Shown one piece after another: positions 46,150 through 59,700 of a stretch of 64,000 nucleotides of DNA. How positions within the stretch are numbered: the first letter of the stretch is position 1; the number at the start of each line of letters is the position of its first letter. The notes under the pieces are model-generated. The model was not told where the DNA came from and made no database searches. It saw only the letters and a list, made by a program, of their open reading frames with translations. A program made the translations under genes and the position numbers. Source of the DNA: Glomus cerebriforme (Eukaryota > Glomeromycota > Glomeromycetes > Glomerales > Glomeraceae); assembly GCA_003550305.1 (NCBI GenBank), contig QKYT01000181.1, forward strand, positions 82,935-146,934. The letters run 5' to 3'.

Positions 46150-48010
46150 ATTCAAGAATACACAATCGATTAAAGGATAAACACTATTGCACGTTACAAT
46201 TATTTGTTCATGTTATCACAACTGAGAAAAGGGTATCGCATTTACTTTATTACAGATGAAGAATGAAAACAATTCTTCCTTAGATCAAAATGCCTGTAGT
46301 CTTGGAGAGGAGCGAATTACCCGACTAAGTTACCTTTGACTTACCGGTAAAGCAGGATGGGGAGTAAGACCTCTATTACCAAATTATATGATACAGTCCT
46401 TTATGTATCTAATCTGAGAAATCCTATCCTATCCATAAAGAACAAAATCATATATACATTACTATAAAGGTTACCTTAGCCTCATAGTAAAAACTACCAC
46501 TTTTGTTAATGAAATTTATATACTTTTTTTAATGCTATTTTCTCTATTTTACTAATACCTTCCCTATCCAAAACTATACTATTCCTACGCCTATCTATCG
46601 AAAAGCTTACACTGAGTCTCCTCACCTTTCCCAAATCTTCCATTATTCAAAAACAAAATAATCAACCTACCTCCAACCTAAGCTCTGAATTATTGGTAAC
46701 AGCCCTTAAATTAGTTCATATATATCTCCCCTCAAAAGATTAGATAAACGGTAGATCTTTAAACTAGCATAATACATCAAATAAGGTTATAAAATTTGGC
46801 TGCTAATACCAAATTTCAGAAGAGAGTAACTAACGACAAAGTCTTCCAGTAATCCAAAGACAAGATCTTTCAACAACTCCATGTTGGTTTTAATGATTTA
46901 ACTTTATTGGTAAGGTTCCCTTCATTAGTTTACATGTAACTCCCCTCAAGTACAAATGGGTTTTTAAGCATGATACATTAAGTAAGATTATAAAAGTCAG
47001 CTGCTAGTACCAACTTTCAGAATCAGGTGACTAACGACAAAGTCTTTCAGTAAAACCAAATCTTTCAAATTATTGAAGTTAGGTAAAATAAAAATAGCTT
47101 CTTGAACTTGGTTACAGGCATACGTTGAACTTCTTTAGAAATCCAAAATTGCTTACAATGACCAGGTATTGAAAGTGGAAAGGATGAGAGAAGAATCCAT
47201 AGACGAAGTATAATCCAAGCTACGCATGTTACAATAATTACAGCTTAAGTGTAAGTATACAAAAATAAGAAAAGTACAAGCAAAAAATTTTTCATCAACT
47301 ATCCAATCACAACTCCTTAAGGGTACACAAAAGGAATTACCATCCGTAAAACTAAACTAAAGGGAATGTAACAATAATGGGAACTAATCACATAACAGTA
47401 ATCAGCTGCAAATCAATTTTTGAATATCCCACTCCCCCACTTAAAGTATTGAGTATGAAGAAGAAAACAGCAAGCTGTGCCTTTTCAGGAACTACTCAGA
47501 GAGAGGTACCTAGAAGTGACCAGAAAATGAAAACTAAATTAAAATAAAAGACTACCAAACACCAAACCAGCTGGGTTACTTTCTCTTATATCCAGAACAC
47601 CAGAAAGAGCTCCCTTATTATTCAAGCCCACATTTCAACTCTGCAAAAAGATATTTACTTCCAAAGAAACATTATGCTAAGTTAATTCCAGGGTCCACCA
47701 GGAGCAACTACAAGTCTTTCTCTCTGCCTTGTGCAAAAAAGAAAACCTGAGAATACTAAGCAGCCCCTTAGGTATCAACTTTGAGAAAGACGTTAGTGGT
47801 TGAAAATTATCATAAACTTGACTTGCAATGAAATTTGGTGAGCCAGAAACTAGTATCCATATTTTCTAAAGCTTTCTAGTTAACTTCAGCGACATAGCAA
47901 CACTTTTCTTATGACTAAAAGACCATTTTCTTAAAGCAAACTGGCCAAAAAGTGCAACTTTTCTTTCCCAAACTTCTTGGGAGAAATGGGCGTAGGGATC
48001 ATCAAGGAGA
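46150..48010. repeat. Non-coding block of distinct composition with internal direct repeat
   Basis: This stretch is noticeably less AT-biased than its surroundings, with many CCT/AAG words and almost no homopolymer runs, yet no ORF longer than 60 codons. Two segments about 200 bp apart (about 46690-46870 and 46910-47075) are diverged direct copies; both contain 'ctaacgacaaagtct' followed by 'cagtaa'. It ends abruptly at 48010 in AT-rich DNA. Probably a transposable element or its relic; I cannot name the class. Confidence 0.5.
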
Positions 48011-49254
48011 GTGCTCCCCCAATTATAATAAATATTATAATAATTTTATAATAAATTTATATATGAAAAATTATCTAATGTAATACATTATTTTTAATTC
48101 AACATTTTTCCAAAAAAAACATACAATTTGAATTTTTTTATAAATCGGATAATATTATGCTAATGTTGTATCAAAAATTGTCCAGTATAATGTACCATTT
48201 TCCAAAAAAAAATCCAAAATTTGCTTTTTTTGCAATTTGAACAATGGACTTCATTTGACTTGTGATTAGTACTGATATTTATGTTATGCAGCCTAGATGC
48301 TATTTTTTTAAAAAAAATAGTAGCAAACAAGTACTAAATTAGTAAATAAAAAAAGTAAAGATATTTTTTTTTTAAGACAAGTTAAACATAAAAAAAGTAA
48401 AAATATTAAAACGTAATGCTTTATTTATTTACTCAAATAAAATTAAACAAAAATTGGTTAAAAGAAATTTAAATTTATTTATTTTCTATATGTTTGCCAT
48501 TTATTAATTTTATAATATAATTTTTTTCTACATCTATTATTTGATTTAATTTTTGTTAATATAAATCAATAACAAATGATTTTTGTCATTTTAGATGTAA
48601 AATTTCTAAAATAATGATAATAATAATAAATTAATAATAAAATTAAGTAATTTATTGAAATTTATATCTTTATTTTTATTTTTAATTGTATTATTGACCT
48701 AAACCAATTTTTTGATTAAAAACCAGATATATAACCGAATATAATAATTCATAACATATAATAAATTCTTTATAAAAAAACCTTCCAAAAATAAATAAAA
48801 ATAAGAGAAAAAAAAATTTATAAAAATTATCTATTTAAAAAATCTGAAAAACTATAGGTAGATTGAGTAACCACTCTAGGTAGTTTGAGTATTCACTCAC
48901 CTTTTTTCTTTTTAAAAAGGATTTATCATTTCAGTCTTATAGTTTACTTTTGCTCCTTTTATAAACCATTTTGAAATATTTGTAAACTATAAGAAAAGAA
49001 GAGTTTTTTTTTACAAAAAATATCTTTTTATTTTTCACACAAAAAATAAAGGATCATATGTTTTAAATTCTAATTCTGCTTCTTTTTTTTTAACATTTAA
49101 TGATCATACCATCATCAAAGCCATAAGTTTGGCAAAAAACATTACTATATCGAATAATTTGCTATATTATAGTGTTAACGAATTTTTTTTATAATAAAAG
49201 CCTGATCGATCAAGACACTTCATTATATCAAGATATAAAAAATTAAGTTTCTTG
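48011..49254. other. AT-rich, no gene
   Basis: No gene supported. A small palindrome 'gctatttttttaaaaaaaat' plus 'agtagc' lies at about 48299-48324. Confidence 0.45.
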
Positions 49255-49445
49255 ATTGACATAATGGGCATCAGATCGGATAATATCTGAATATCTGTCA
49301 GATATATCAGATATTTGTGAATATCTGCAAATATCTGGCTAAATTGTGGTCTTTGTGGATATCTGGATATTATTCAGATATATTATCCATTTATTTAGAT
49401 TGAACAGATAAAATGTCAAATCAGATATCCAGATAAATGGATTCA
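49255..49445. repeat. Cluster of (A)TATCTG/CAGATAT words
   Basis: About a dozen copies of atatctg or its complement cagatat within 190 bp, in both orientations, with local palindromes such as 'tctgtcagatatatcagata'. Resembles the subterminal motif clusters of hAT-type elements. No coding sequence. Confidence 0.65.
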
Positions 49446-49989
49446 AACTCTGCTCAGTTTTTTTTTAGTTAAAGATAAGTATATACTTCTTCAGATATAG
49501 AAGCAAATGTATCTATCTTGACTGTACAATGTTCTTTCTTGATCCGCATATATTTAATTTAATTGAAAAGTATCAAGTTTAATACTTTTGCAGTATAGAA
49601 GGATTTTTTTGATATTATTATATATTCAATTTAAGCTGATTATATTCTTCTGATAAAAACTCATTAATTATTATTAAATATTTATTTCCTTTTTTACACA
49701 ATGGCAATTCTTCAGATTTTATCCATACTCCTCATTTTTTATTATTAGAATAAAATATATACTTATCATATATAATAAGAATTACTTTTTTGTTATTAAG
49801 TTCTAATATTAATGATGTTCATTCCATATTTTTACCTTTATATTTTATCATCTTTTTTTTATAGCTATAAATTTTATCCAGAAATATTTTTCAATATTTA
49901 ACAATATTAGGATGCTTATAATTATAATTTATTATCTATATAATTAAAAAAATTTGTGTGTAATGATAACGTTTAGATTAACAATATAA
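49446..49989. other. AT-rich, no gene
   Basis: Nothing supported. Confidence 0.4.
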
Positions 49990-50204
49990 ATAATCACATT
50001 ATAAATGTGTNACATANTCACGTGATNTTANACAATATCCAAAAAAGGCAATTTTATTTCCTACNAAAATTGGATCAAATGGTAGTACAAANTTACANAA
50101 AATTCCAAAAAAGAAAATTGATGTGCATACACATAATTCTGGCCGGAATTAAAAATTATAAATAAAATTTAAAACCCGTTGCAAAGCAACGGGCAGCAAA
50201 CTAG
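49990..50204 (+). mobile_element. Helitron 3' end
   Basis: The sequence ends with a perfect hairpin CCCGTTGC-aaa-GCAACGGG (50175-50193), a few bases, then CTAG at 50201-50204 followed by T. A short GC-rich hairpin just before CTRR, with insertion before T, is the diagnostic Helitron 3' end. Upstream (49990-50160) it shares sequence with the element at 45412-45767, with several N bases. The 5' TC end is not identified and no Rep/helicase gene is present, so this is non-autonomous or truncated. Confidence 0.75.
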
Positions 50205-50299
50205 TAATAAATATAATTATTTTACCTTATTTTTGGGATTGAAAAAAATAACCAAGTACATTTAACCAATATATTGCAGTTGCTATACCAATAGTTTTT

Positions 50300-51120
50300 T
50301 TATTATTCTTAAATTAATAAGTAATTTGTTTTCAACAAATTCTTTAAATTTTAGTGAAGTATTATTTTACTTTGAGAATGAATCCAGATATGGTATTTTT
50401 TTGCTATATCCTTATCATTTATTAATCATATTGTCTTTTTATATTTGCTTTGATAGTTTACTAAAAGATAATTATAACAGAGTCAATAATTTGCCTAATA
50501 TCTAATAGATCTTGCTTTATATGATCTATCTCCAATAAAAACTAGTTATATAGCTTTTATACTGATTTTCATCTTCTTTTTTCCATTATCATTTAATCTT
50601 ATCAAATATTTAAATATTGCCTATTTTTTATTATTAGCTATAGTCACTGATTTTTACTATTTTTTAAACTTAATTTTTAAATTTTCAATTTTTTCATCTA
50701 GATTAAATAGATTTTAGTTTTCATTTTCTATATTATCCAAAACTTTCTTAAAATCAATTGGAGTTAATTTATATTTATTTATAAGTATTAATATTTTTTT
50801 AATGATTTCTTTTGAAGTTTTTGTAAAAGAGCTACTAGATTCATATTTATCAAAAATATTGATTTCTTAATTTTTTCAGTAAAGTATGAGCTATGTTTTT
50901 TTTAAGTATGCATTATTTAACTATACTAATTCATATTTATTTTCTTTTTTATTTAAAAAATCTATTTTGTTATTCCACTTACTATCATTTTTATTTTTTT
51001 AATTATTAATCTCTTTAACAATTCATAGTTTTTTTGCAAACTTTCTAGCTTTATTATATTCTTATTCTTTAACTTTAATTTTTCTTTTTGAAAATTAAGT
51101 TATTGTTATGAAAAAATGTC
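50300..51120 (-). pseudogene. Decayed lysine/asparagine-rich coding sequence
   Basis: In one minus-strand frame, stops are spaced widely enough to leave coding-like patches, such as NDSKWNNKIDFLNKKENKYE, KTSKEIIKKILILINKYKL and TPIDFKKVLDNIENEN, then FIGDRSYKARS and NDKDIAKKYHIWIHSQSK nearer 50400-50540. A coiled-coil-like, Lys-rich protein, interrupted by about ten stops. The patches near the end resemble transposon-encoded proteins only loosely; the family is not recognised. Confidence 0.35.
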
Positions 51121-51179
51121 AATTCCATGTGAAAATTAGTAAAATCTTACATATAACATGCTGATCAATAGGGTTTCTC

Positions 51180-51405
51180 AAACTCAAATTAAATCAAATA
51201 TAAAGCTAATTTGAATTTGTCAAATCAAATCAAGTTTAAATTAAATTTAAATAAATATTAAATATTTATTAAATTGACCAATTAAATTAAAGAATTTTCA
51301 AATAAAAACAAATCAAATTTGAATTAAATTAAAAAAAACTGATTTGAATTTACAAATTCAAATCAAATTCAAATCAAATATCAAATATCAAATCAAATTA
51401 TGTAT
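51180..51405. repeat. AAATCAAATTTGAAT low-complexity repeat
   Basis: Degenerate repeats of 'aaatcaaattc' and its inverse 'gaatttgattt' over about 220 bp. No coding sequence. May be subterminal repeats of an element, as at 35085 and 49255. Confidence 0.65.
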
Positions 51406-51459
51406 TTTTACTAATCATTAACTATTTAATTTGAATTTTGCTTAAAATTCTAGATACTA

Positions 51460-51761
51460 CCGTATATAGCGGGCCACAGTACCCCGGGTATCTTGCAAAA
51501 ATCGGGGGTTTGACCCTGTACCCCCGGGTACTAAATAAAACCTAAAAATTCCGTTTTTTGCGAATATCTCACGATATACCGGTCCAATTTGAACGATCTT
51601 TGAGCTCAATGAGAGCTATCAAACAAAAAAAAGATGGCTCAAATCTGATCACTGGATCACGAGATAATTGTAAAATATCCCCCCGGATACTATACAATTC
51701 TATTAAATTTTTCAAGAGGGGTACTATGCATAGGGGGGGTACTATGGCCCGTGATATACGG
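51460..51761. mobile_element. TIR element with TA duplication and GC-rich ends
   Basis: Inverted ends CCGTATATAGCGGGCCACAG (from 51460) and a near copy CTATGGCCCGTGATATACGG (to 51761), both flanked by TA; 302 bp. Runs of C and G (accccgggta, cccccgggta, tagggggggt) make it conspicuous in this AT-rich DNA. The ORF 51558-51773 read through it is not a gene. Probably a mariner-type MITE. Confidence 0.8.
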
Positions 51762-52022
51762 TATATACAGTGATATATAGTATATAGAAAAATATTTATT
51801 TATTAATACTAATTATATAAATATTAATTATATTTTTTTTATCTTTTTTTTTTATATTTCTAATATTAGTGATACTAATATTTAATAACTGTTTTTTTAC
51901 TGTATTTTATATTTATATATTACAAAAAATAATATAAATGAATAAAAAATAATATATTTAAACTTTTCTGAATATTTTTTCTCTTATGTCATCAGAAAAT
52001 TTTTTATGTAAAAATTTATATA

Positions 52023-52639
52023 CAGTCATCCTTCTCTATAATCATACCCCTTGAGACTACCAAATGATATGCTTATAGACAGATGTACTTATATTAAGAT
52101 TTTTTGCTATATAATCATATTGTGATTATTGTCTGAAGCAAAGCAAAGAACTATATATTTTTATGCAAAGTAATAACCATTATGATCACGTGGTGATTTC
52201 TGTTTGTCTGGTCACATGCCTTAAATTTGATTAATTGATAATAAATAAATATTGACTACTAAAAAAAAAAATAAAAATAAAAATATGTGCTCTGAACTTA
52301 AAATAATTTTCATTTTCTAGTATATAATAATATATACTTATAAAATTTACTTTATGATTTATGGCTAATAAATAGCAATATAAGTTTTAGTTAGTTTTTT
52401 TCAAATGAATAGATGGCATACTCTGCATATTGCATATGAATAGATTCACATGTTATACAAAATTATATTAATCACATGATATAGTGTGATTATAAATGGA
52501 AAAATTTTCTTGATTATACTTATAACTAATAAAGTCATTATAAAGGGTTATTTATTATATAAAAAGTTTGGGACTGAATAAAGTATGCTTGAAGAGAGGA
52601 TGTGCTTATACAGGAGGTGCCTATAAAGGAAGCCGACTG
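52023..52639. mobile_element. pogo/Tigger-like non-autonomous element
   Basis: The ends are CAGTCATCCTTCTCTATAAT (from 52023) and, inverted, CAGTCGGCTTCCTTTATAGG (to 52639), flanked by TA. The CAGTCGGCT...TATA start is characteristic of the pogo/Tigger (Tc1/mariner superfamily) group. 617 bp, with no transposase frame left. Inner parts near both ends are also related in inverted orientation (tgcttat...). Confidence 0.75.
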
Positions 52640-53282
52640 TATATCTATATTATACATTATAATATTTTGTAAGTTTTCAGATTTATCACAAATTTATATA
52701 AACATAATACTTTGTAACTTTTTATAATAATATTTCACAATTTTACAATATGTAATATTTTGTTAATTTTACATTTACCCTTACTATAGTTTATATAAAT
52801 ATAATACTTTATAATATTTAATTTAAAGGTAATTTTATATAAAAAAAAAATACAAATATTTTTAACTTTTGTTAATTAGATTATTCTAACATGTTTATTA
52901 AAGAAAAAAATTTAAAGGAAAAAAAATTATTATTTTTTTTTTCAAAAAAAAAGAAAGACAAATACTTTCCATTCATTAATAATTTTTTTTCTTCCCCTCA
53001 ATCTATGTTAACATAATAAAAATGTATAATTGTATAAATACAATTTTCAGGTTTAGAAATTTAAATATCTGCAGTACGTATTTATGTAATTTTGGCCAGA
53101 GTCGATTATCAATCAAAAAATAGATTTTGTGTAACATTAAAAAAATATTTTTTCTATAAAAAAATTTTATCGTGTAGAACAAAATTAACTTTTTATTTTA
53201 ACTATATAAGAAAGTAGATGTCAAGACAAGGTCAAATTTATTAATTTATTGATCTATTTTTTTAAGAAAAATACTCTAATAA
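52640..53282. other. Intergenic / promoter region of the pumilio-repeat gene
   Basis: AT-rich with several T- and A-runs. No gene; promoter elements not resolved. Confidence 0.45.
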
Positions 53283-56203
53283 ATGCCTACACCTACAAAA
53301 TCCAAAAAAATTGCCAAATCAACAGTATCTAAAAAAACAATGGCAAAAAATCAAACACCGCAAAAATCAACCTCAAAATCAATATCATCTAAGTCAATTC
53401 CCCCGAAAAATGCAAGCAATTCCATGAATAATAAGGATAGTAAAAATAATAAAAAGAATTCCAATAAATCTAATAATAAAAAATCAAAGTCGAAAGAAAC
53501 GGACGAAATTGAAATTGATAATAATTTATCAGATGATTCGATTGATTTTGAAATGATTGATGTTAATGAAGACGATGAAAAAGAAGAACTATTTAATTTG
53601 AAAGTAAATTCTTTAGAAAGTTCAGATCATATGAACCTTGATATTGATGAATCTGAAGATGATAGTGATATTGGTAGTAATGATGAATACGTGGTTTTAG
53701 AAGATAATATGGGTAGTGGATATGAAAAGCTGAATGAAGAATTGTCGAATGATGAAGATGAAGATGAAGATGAAGATAATGATTGTGAGAATGATTATGA
53801 GAATGATGACGAGAAAGAAGAAAGGCAAACGAAGCGACAAAAAACTCAAGAACTTGGTAATTATTTTCACAATATATTTTTAACACTTAATCCTTTTAAA
53901 GAAAATTCTTCAAACTCTAATCTAAATCATTTTCTATTTGATATAATAGATTATAATGTAATTAAGTTAGCATTTCAACGTAAACCAACAGTTACAAATA
54001 AACTTGATCGAGCTTATCATTTAGGGTTAAAAGAATTATGGAATCAAGTACGAATAAGAAATATTTCTAAAGAAAAAAGGAATACATATTTGATCAAATT
54101 ATTTGAATTAATGAATGGTAAAATACCTGAAATATTATTTAAAAATGATACTTCACGTATTATACAAACGGTACTTAAATATGGCACAAAAGAACAACAT
54201 AAAATTATTGTTGATGAATTGGAAGGAAAATGGTTAGAAGCTTCAAAAAATACTCATGCCAAATTTGTTATTTGTAAAGTTTTGATGTATTGGTAAGTGA
54301 AATAATTTTTTTTTGTGTTGTATTATTTTTTAAAAAAAAATATTTATTTAAATTATTTTTTTCTCGTTTAGTCCTGAACACAGAAATAAAATTATATCAG
54401 AATTTAAAGGGAATATATCAAGATTGATACAGCATACAGAAGCTCGTGGTGTAATTCTAGAAGCTTATGAACTACTTAATGCAAAACAAAGATCCGCTTT
54501 AATCCAAGAATTTTATGGAAAAGAATTTTCCTTATTCAAGGTATATTAACACACTATTAACCTAGTTCATTTTAACTATCTCCTATAGTTAATGTAACAT
54601 TTGATTTTACTTCTTTTAATATAGGAAACACAGGGATTAAGTATTGAAGAGCTTATAAAAGAGAATCCTTCGAATAAAGATAGACTTCTTGAAAACCTTT
54701 CAAGAGAGATAGAAGCAATAATGAAAAAACCTGGTTTAATTGGATATATTATACCACACCGTATTATGTTGGATTATTTTAATTACGCCGATGAAAATAA
54801 GATACGTGAAAAGGTTGCTTTAATTGGAGATCATGTGCCCGAATTTTTACATACACGTGAAGGTTCTCGTGTAGCAATGATGTGTTTTTCTTATGGAACT
54901 GTAAAGGTGCGTCATAAAATAATATTTTTAATATTATAATATCAAATTGTTAAATTTTATTGTTCTATTTATAGGATAGGAAAACTATGTTAAAGGCCAT
55001 GAAAGATCATATAGAAAAGATATGTATTGAAGAATATGGACATTTAGTGTTATTAAGAGCATTTGATGTCGTTGATGACACTGTCGCTGTATCAAAATAT
55101 ATTATTGAGGTATTTAAATTTAGATTCTTTTTGATCTATTATATTAATTTATAAAATTATTTAATAATTAACTTTTATATAGCAAATGACCAAATCGAAT
55201 AAATTAGAACATATTATTCAAAATAAATGGGGACATCGTGTAATTTTATATTTGTTAGCTCATAGGACCAAATTATACTTTAGCAATGATACATTACGTT
55301 TACTTGCTCAAGGTGATGAAATTCGTACGAAAACAAGGCACGTATATATTATTTTTTATTTTATTAATTATTAATTATTATTAATTAAAAACATATTTTT
55401 TTTTTACAATCTATAGTAAAAAGGATCCTGCTGTACGCGCAAATGAACTTCGTAAAGCAATTTCACCAGCGTTAATAGAGTACGCGCAAAAAAACACTTC
55501 CACAATGTTCTTATTTACTTATTCGACTCAAGTTCTTTGTGAAATATTGTTACATGCAGATGGAACTTTAGATCAAAAGAAGCCAATCTTGGAGAATATA
55601 GCAAAATTAGCCAATAAGAATCCGAATAATAAAGAGGAAAAAGATGATGATAATATTATGTTATCTTACATTAATCGTACTCTTAAAGTATTAGTTCATG
55701 GAAGACATTGGAAACAACCTAAATCACCAAAAAATCAAGTAAAAAGCGATGATGTTTCACCAAAGACAAATGAAACATCACAAGTTGATGAATATGAAAA
55801 AGTGGAATTGCATTTCGCTCCAGTGTTGTTTAATAGTATTAAAGAATATATTTTATTTTATGCATGTCATCCTTCAGCTTCTTTTGTAATACTAGCTTTA
55901 TTAGAAAATAAAGAGACTAATAAGGATGTTAAAGAAGAATTATTGAAAGGTTTAGAACAAGTTCAAAGTGCAGCCGATAAAGACGAAAAATCTGGTGCAA
56001 ATTTAATTTTAAAAGAATTAGAAAAAGAAAATATTAAGTTAGAATTAAACGAAAATAACAAAAGTAAAAAAGTTATTGGAAAAAGCAAAGGAACGATCGG
56101 AAATATTTCATCTTTTGGGAATATAAAAAAAGAAATTAAGAAGGAGAAAGGAATTAATAATGGGAATAAAAATAATAACAAAGGTACAAAGAGAAAGCGG
56201 TAA
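53283..56203 (+). CDS. PUF6: PUF6-like pumilio-repeat protein
   Basis: Six exons: 53283-54292, 54372-54540, 54625-54906, 54975-55109, 55183-55337, 55417-56203 (2538 nt, 845 aa). The N-terminal 80 residues are Lys/Ser-rich (nuclear/nucleolar-type), followed by a long acidic stretch with Asp/Glu runs (about 85-185). Then come pumilio-type helical repeats: NDTSRIIQTVLKYGT, NTHAKFVICKVL, HTEARGVILEAYE, TREGSRVAMMCFSYGT, EEYGHLVLLRAFDVVDD, NKWGHRVILYLLAHR. The SKKDPAVRANELRKAISPAL stretch and a Lys-rich C-terminal tail match the PUF6/PUF-A (CPL domain) group. Yeast Puf6 acts in 60S ribosome assembly and in ASH1 mRNA repression; nucleolar ribosome biogenesis is the likely role here. Intron 5 uses a GC donor (AAG|GCACGT): no GT donor nearby keeps the frame. 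Confidence 0.87.
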
Positions 56204-56752
56204 AAAAATATTTATTAATTTAGATAAGGTTATAAATATAATATTAATAAAATTCCTTTAACTATTCTTTTAACTTTATTATTTTCATTTGCAAATACAA
56301 AAGTTTTTTTTTATGTAAAAGGTTAAATAAAGTGAACTAGAAACTTTAGGATTCATACCACTTTGTATCTGTCCGTACATAAAATTTCATTGAAATATAT
56401 CGTACTAATCTAACATTCCTAAACAAAATTAAGACAGTAAAGATAACACTAATATATTTCCAGAATCAAGTCAAGATTATCCATTTTTTTTCCCTCTATC
56501 AAATAAAAGTTTTTATGAACAGTCATTAGCAGAAAGATTTAATATAAATAATGTCAGATCATTAGTTTTCGCAGTTGATCAGTTACGAGCAATAAGGCGC
56601 AATTGTAATGGCTGTGAGGATCATTTCCTTTTTGAAACGTGACAAGTAAATATTTATTGGGTTAGTAAACAATCAAGCATTTCATTCCACTACACAAAAA
56701 AAAAATTTGTTTTTTTTTTTTGGTTTTTTGTTTGGTCTGTTTTTTACATATA
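56204..56752. other. Intergenic
   Basis: No gene. Contains the 3' flank of the pumilio-repeat gene (tail-to-head with the next gene) and the upstream region of the SNF2 gene, ending in a T-rich tract just before its ATG. Confidence 0.45.
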
Positions 56753-59700
56753 ATGAGTTTTTTGGATTGGAGCATAGAAGAAGTAAAGTCTTGGCTCACC
56801 AATACTTTAAAACTTGATGAACAAGTTGTAAGAATATTTGAAGGTAAAATGACAATGTAAAAATATAAATATACATATATGTATATATATTAACATTATT
56901 TTTTTTTTCTTCTTGTTCTTTCTGAATTTTTAGAAAATGAAATCGATGGTGAGATACTGTTAAACCATATAACAGATCACGTTCTGTTAAATCGCTTAGG
57001 TGTTTTATCATATAATTCTAGATTTAAAATATTAAATGGAATACAAGCTTTAAAATTGGAAGATGGTAATGTTAAAATTTAATTTTAATATGTATACATA
57101 ATTTTATGTTAATAATTATCTGACTAATAAATTATTATAATTATTATTACAATAAATAAATATATATATTGAAGGGGACCCTCAAATTATCCCTTTAGTT
57201 TTACCTACATCAACATCATTTATATTTGAATCGGCAGATGAGACTGTCAATATAAATGATAGAGATTCTAATAAATCAGTGGAAAATAATGAGCAGATAG
57301 TTACATTTAGTGACGGTGAAAGTTCTGATGTTATTTACAGTAATTCTGATGAAGAATATATGGAAGAATATGAAGAAGAATATGATAGTGATGATGATGA
57401 AGATGGAAATCATCTTTATGAGGGCATTGATGCATTGATTATAGATGATGAAGGAGATACAATAATGAACATGGACAATGATAATGAATTAGAAAATAAA
57501 AAGGATCTTTACGAATCAAGTGAAGCTTTTGTATCCCAATTTCATGTTGTCAGAACTGGAAAAGAGATTTCAAAGGAAGAGGAGGAGAGAATTTTATCAA
57601 TGCAAAAAATGTTTGGCTATGCAACAAAGTATATGCATGCGGAAGATAATATATTGCTTCCGGTACTAATCAGTGTATTATTATAGTGTTTTAAATTTAT
57701 TTTATATTTAATCTTACTAACTCAAAATTCCTTAACCTTTTTTTAGGTTTATGGTGAAAGTGATGAAGAAGGAAATTATGTATCAACTGATTTGGAAGAA
57801 GAAATGAATGAAGAGGAAGAAATATTAAGCAAAAAGACAGGCAAAAAGTCTTCTCTTTTCATTTATGTAGACAAAAATTCTCCTTCCAATGACGAGGATA
57901 TTACTCCAGAAACAAGCGATCATGAGGAATCTCTTGTTGACAAAGTTGAACATTTAATTAACCAGTATATGACAAAAGAGAGAGAAAAATGGGACAATAC
58001 AAAGTAAGTATCAAATCACTGGAATTTAAAAAATCGTTTTTATTTTTTGAAAAAAAAAACCAAAATTTATTTATTTTGCAGAAAACCACAACTTGAAGAT
58101 AGAGCTTATTATTGGTGGTCAAAATACTATCCAAGAAAGAAAAATGCTAAAAATGCGACTCGTATGACTACCTTACAACAAGACTTAAAACATTTGAGAA
58201 ATGAGGTATTTAAATATTAGGTTATATTTGAATTTTAATACAGTATTTTGCTTACTAAGTTTTGTCAATTTAGCGCCTTCCTCAATTAATTGAACAAGTT
58301 AAATTAAATCTTAATACAATTAAAGAGTTAACGCTGGAAAAATCTTCAGTGAGACGTGCATGTGGAGCGTTAGATACGACTCTGCATCAGGTTTTCAAAA
58401 TTGATTGGATACTGGCACTCTTGGTTAAACCTGAAATTCCACAGAAACCTGCAAAAGTCCCCCAAGAAAAGAAAGATGTTAAAAATGTAGATAACAATGA
58501 GGTATTGTAAATTCATCCTTTTAATATAATGATAATATTTAACTTATAATTATTAATTTTAGGTGAATTCAAATGAAGTTACTGATGACTATGAGGAAGA
58601 TGAATATGATCCAGATTTCATTGATGATTCTGAGCCGGTCGATATAGATACCTATAATTCGGAATGGGCAGAGTTATACGGAATTCCCGCACGTAAGTCT
58701 GCTTCATGTAATATTATGAATTTAACGATATGATTATAAATAAGTCCTTTTTTCACTTCTTTTTTTCTTTCTGCATCTTTGTTATATAATATTATTTATT
58801 ATTTAGTCACCATTGAAACGATGAAATTACCCGAAATTACTAAAAGATCAAATGAACAGATAGCAAAAGACAATACAGCTACGTGTGATAATTCTGAAAA
58901 ATCACATAACTCTGATGATGATTCAGGTGAACCAGATGTATTAGCTTCATCACCTGATGGAAGTATGCAAACTGCAAATGATGATACTATTAAAGTGGAC
59001 CCACTTTCAGAAGAAAATAGTTCGGTGGTTCCTAAAGTTGAAAAGCCACCGAAAAAATCAAAAGATGTTTTAGATGTTTCGGCTGTTAGTAAGCCTCCTA
59101 ATGAAGTTATAATTTTAGAAAGCGATACGGAAGCTGCGAGTGCGAGTGATATGGAAATAGATGATGACATTATTGAATCTCATCAATATAACGTCAACAT
59201 CAATGATAATTCTGATGTGTCTAAAATAAATGTTATGCCAAAAGATTTTAATTACATTGATGATGATGAAGAGTATGAAGAACCAACTCAATTGCATCAT
59301 CAAGTTGATGCTGCCTTCCTAAAATATGCTATTCAAGGTATACACAACTTTAAATTAATTAATTACATTATTATAATGTTCTAATAAAGAATAAAGATTA
59401 TTTATTATGATTTTATCCCTTATTTTTTTAGAATTGTATGATCAAATAATTGAACTCTCGGAAAAATTGGCATTTGATTATGATCGGGAGTTTGCAGATC
59501 AGCCAGTATTGATGCGTATATTTAATGAATTCAGAATGTATTTGTATATATTATGTACGAATAATAAGAGTTGTAAACTAAAACCAAACAGTAAAGTGGC
59601 TTTTGAACAATATTATATTTGGAGGAAAAATTATGTTATGGAGAATCGTAATAAAAGGTTTGATACTACTATTTACGTTATTATTAGGTATTTCATTTGT

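Noticed and set aside
53593..53886. His-rich minus-strand ORF
   Set aside because: Antisense shadow of the acidic GAT/GAA repeats of the pumilio-repeat gene.
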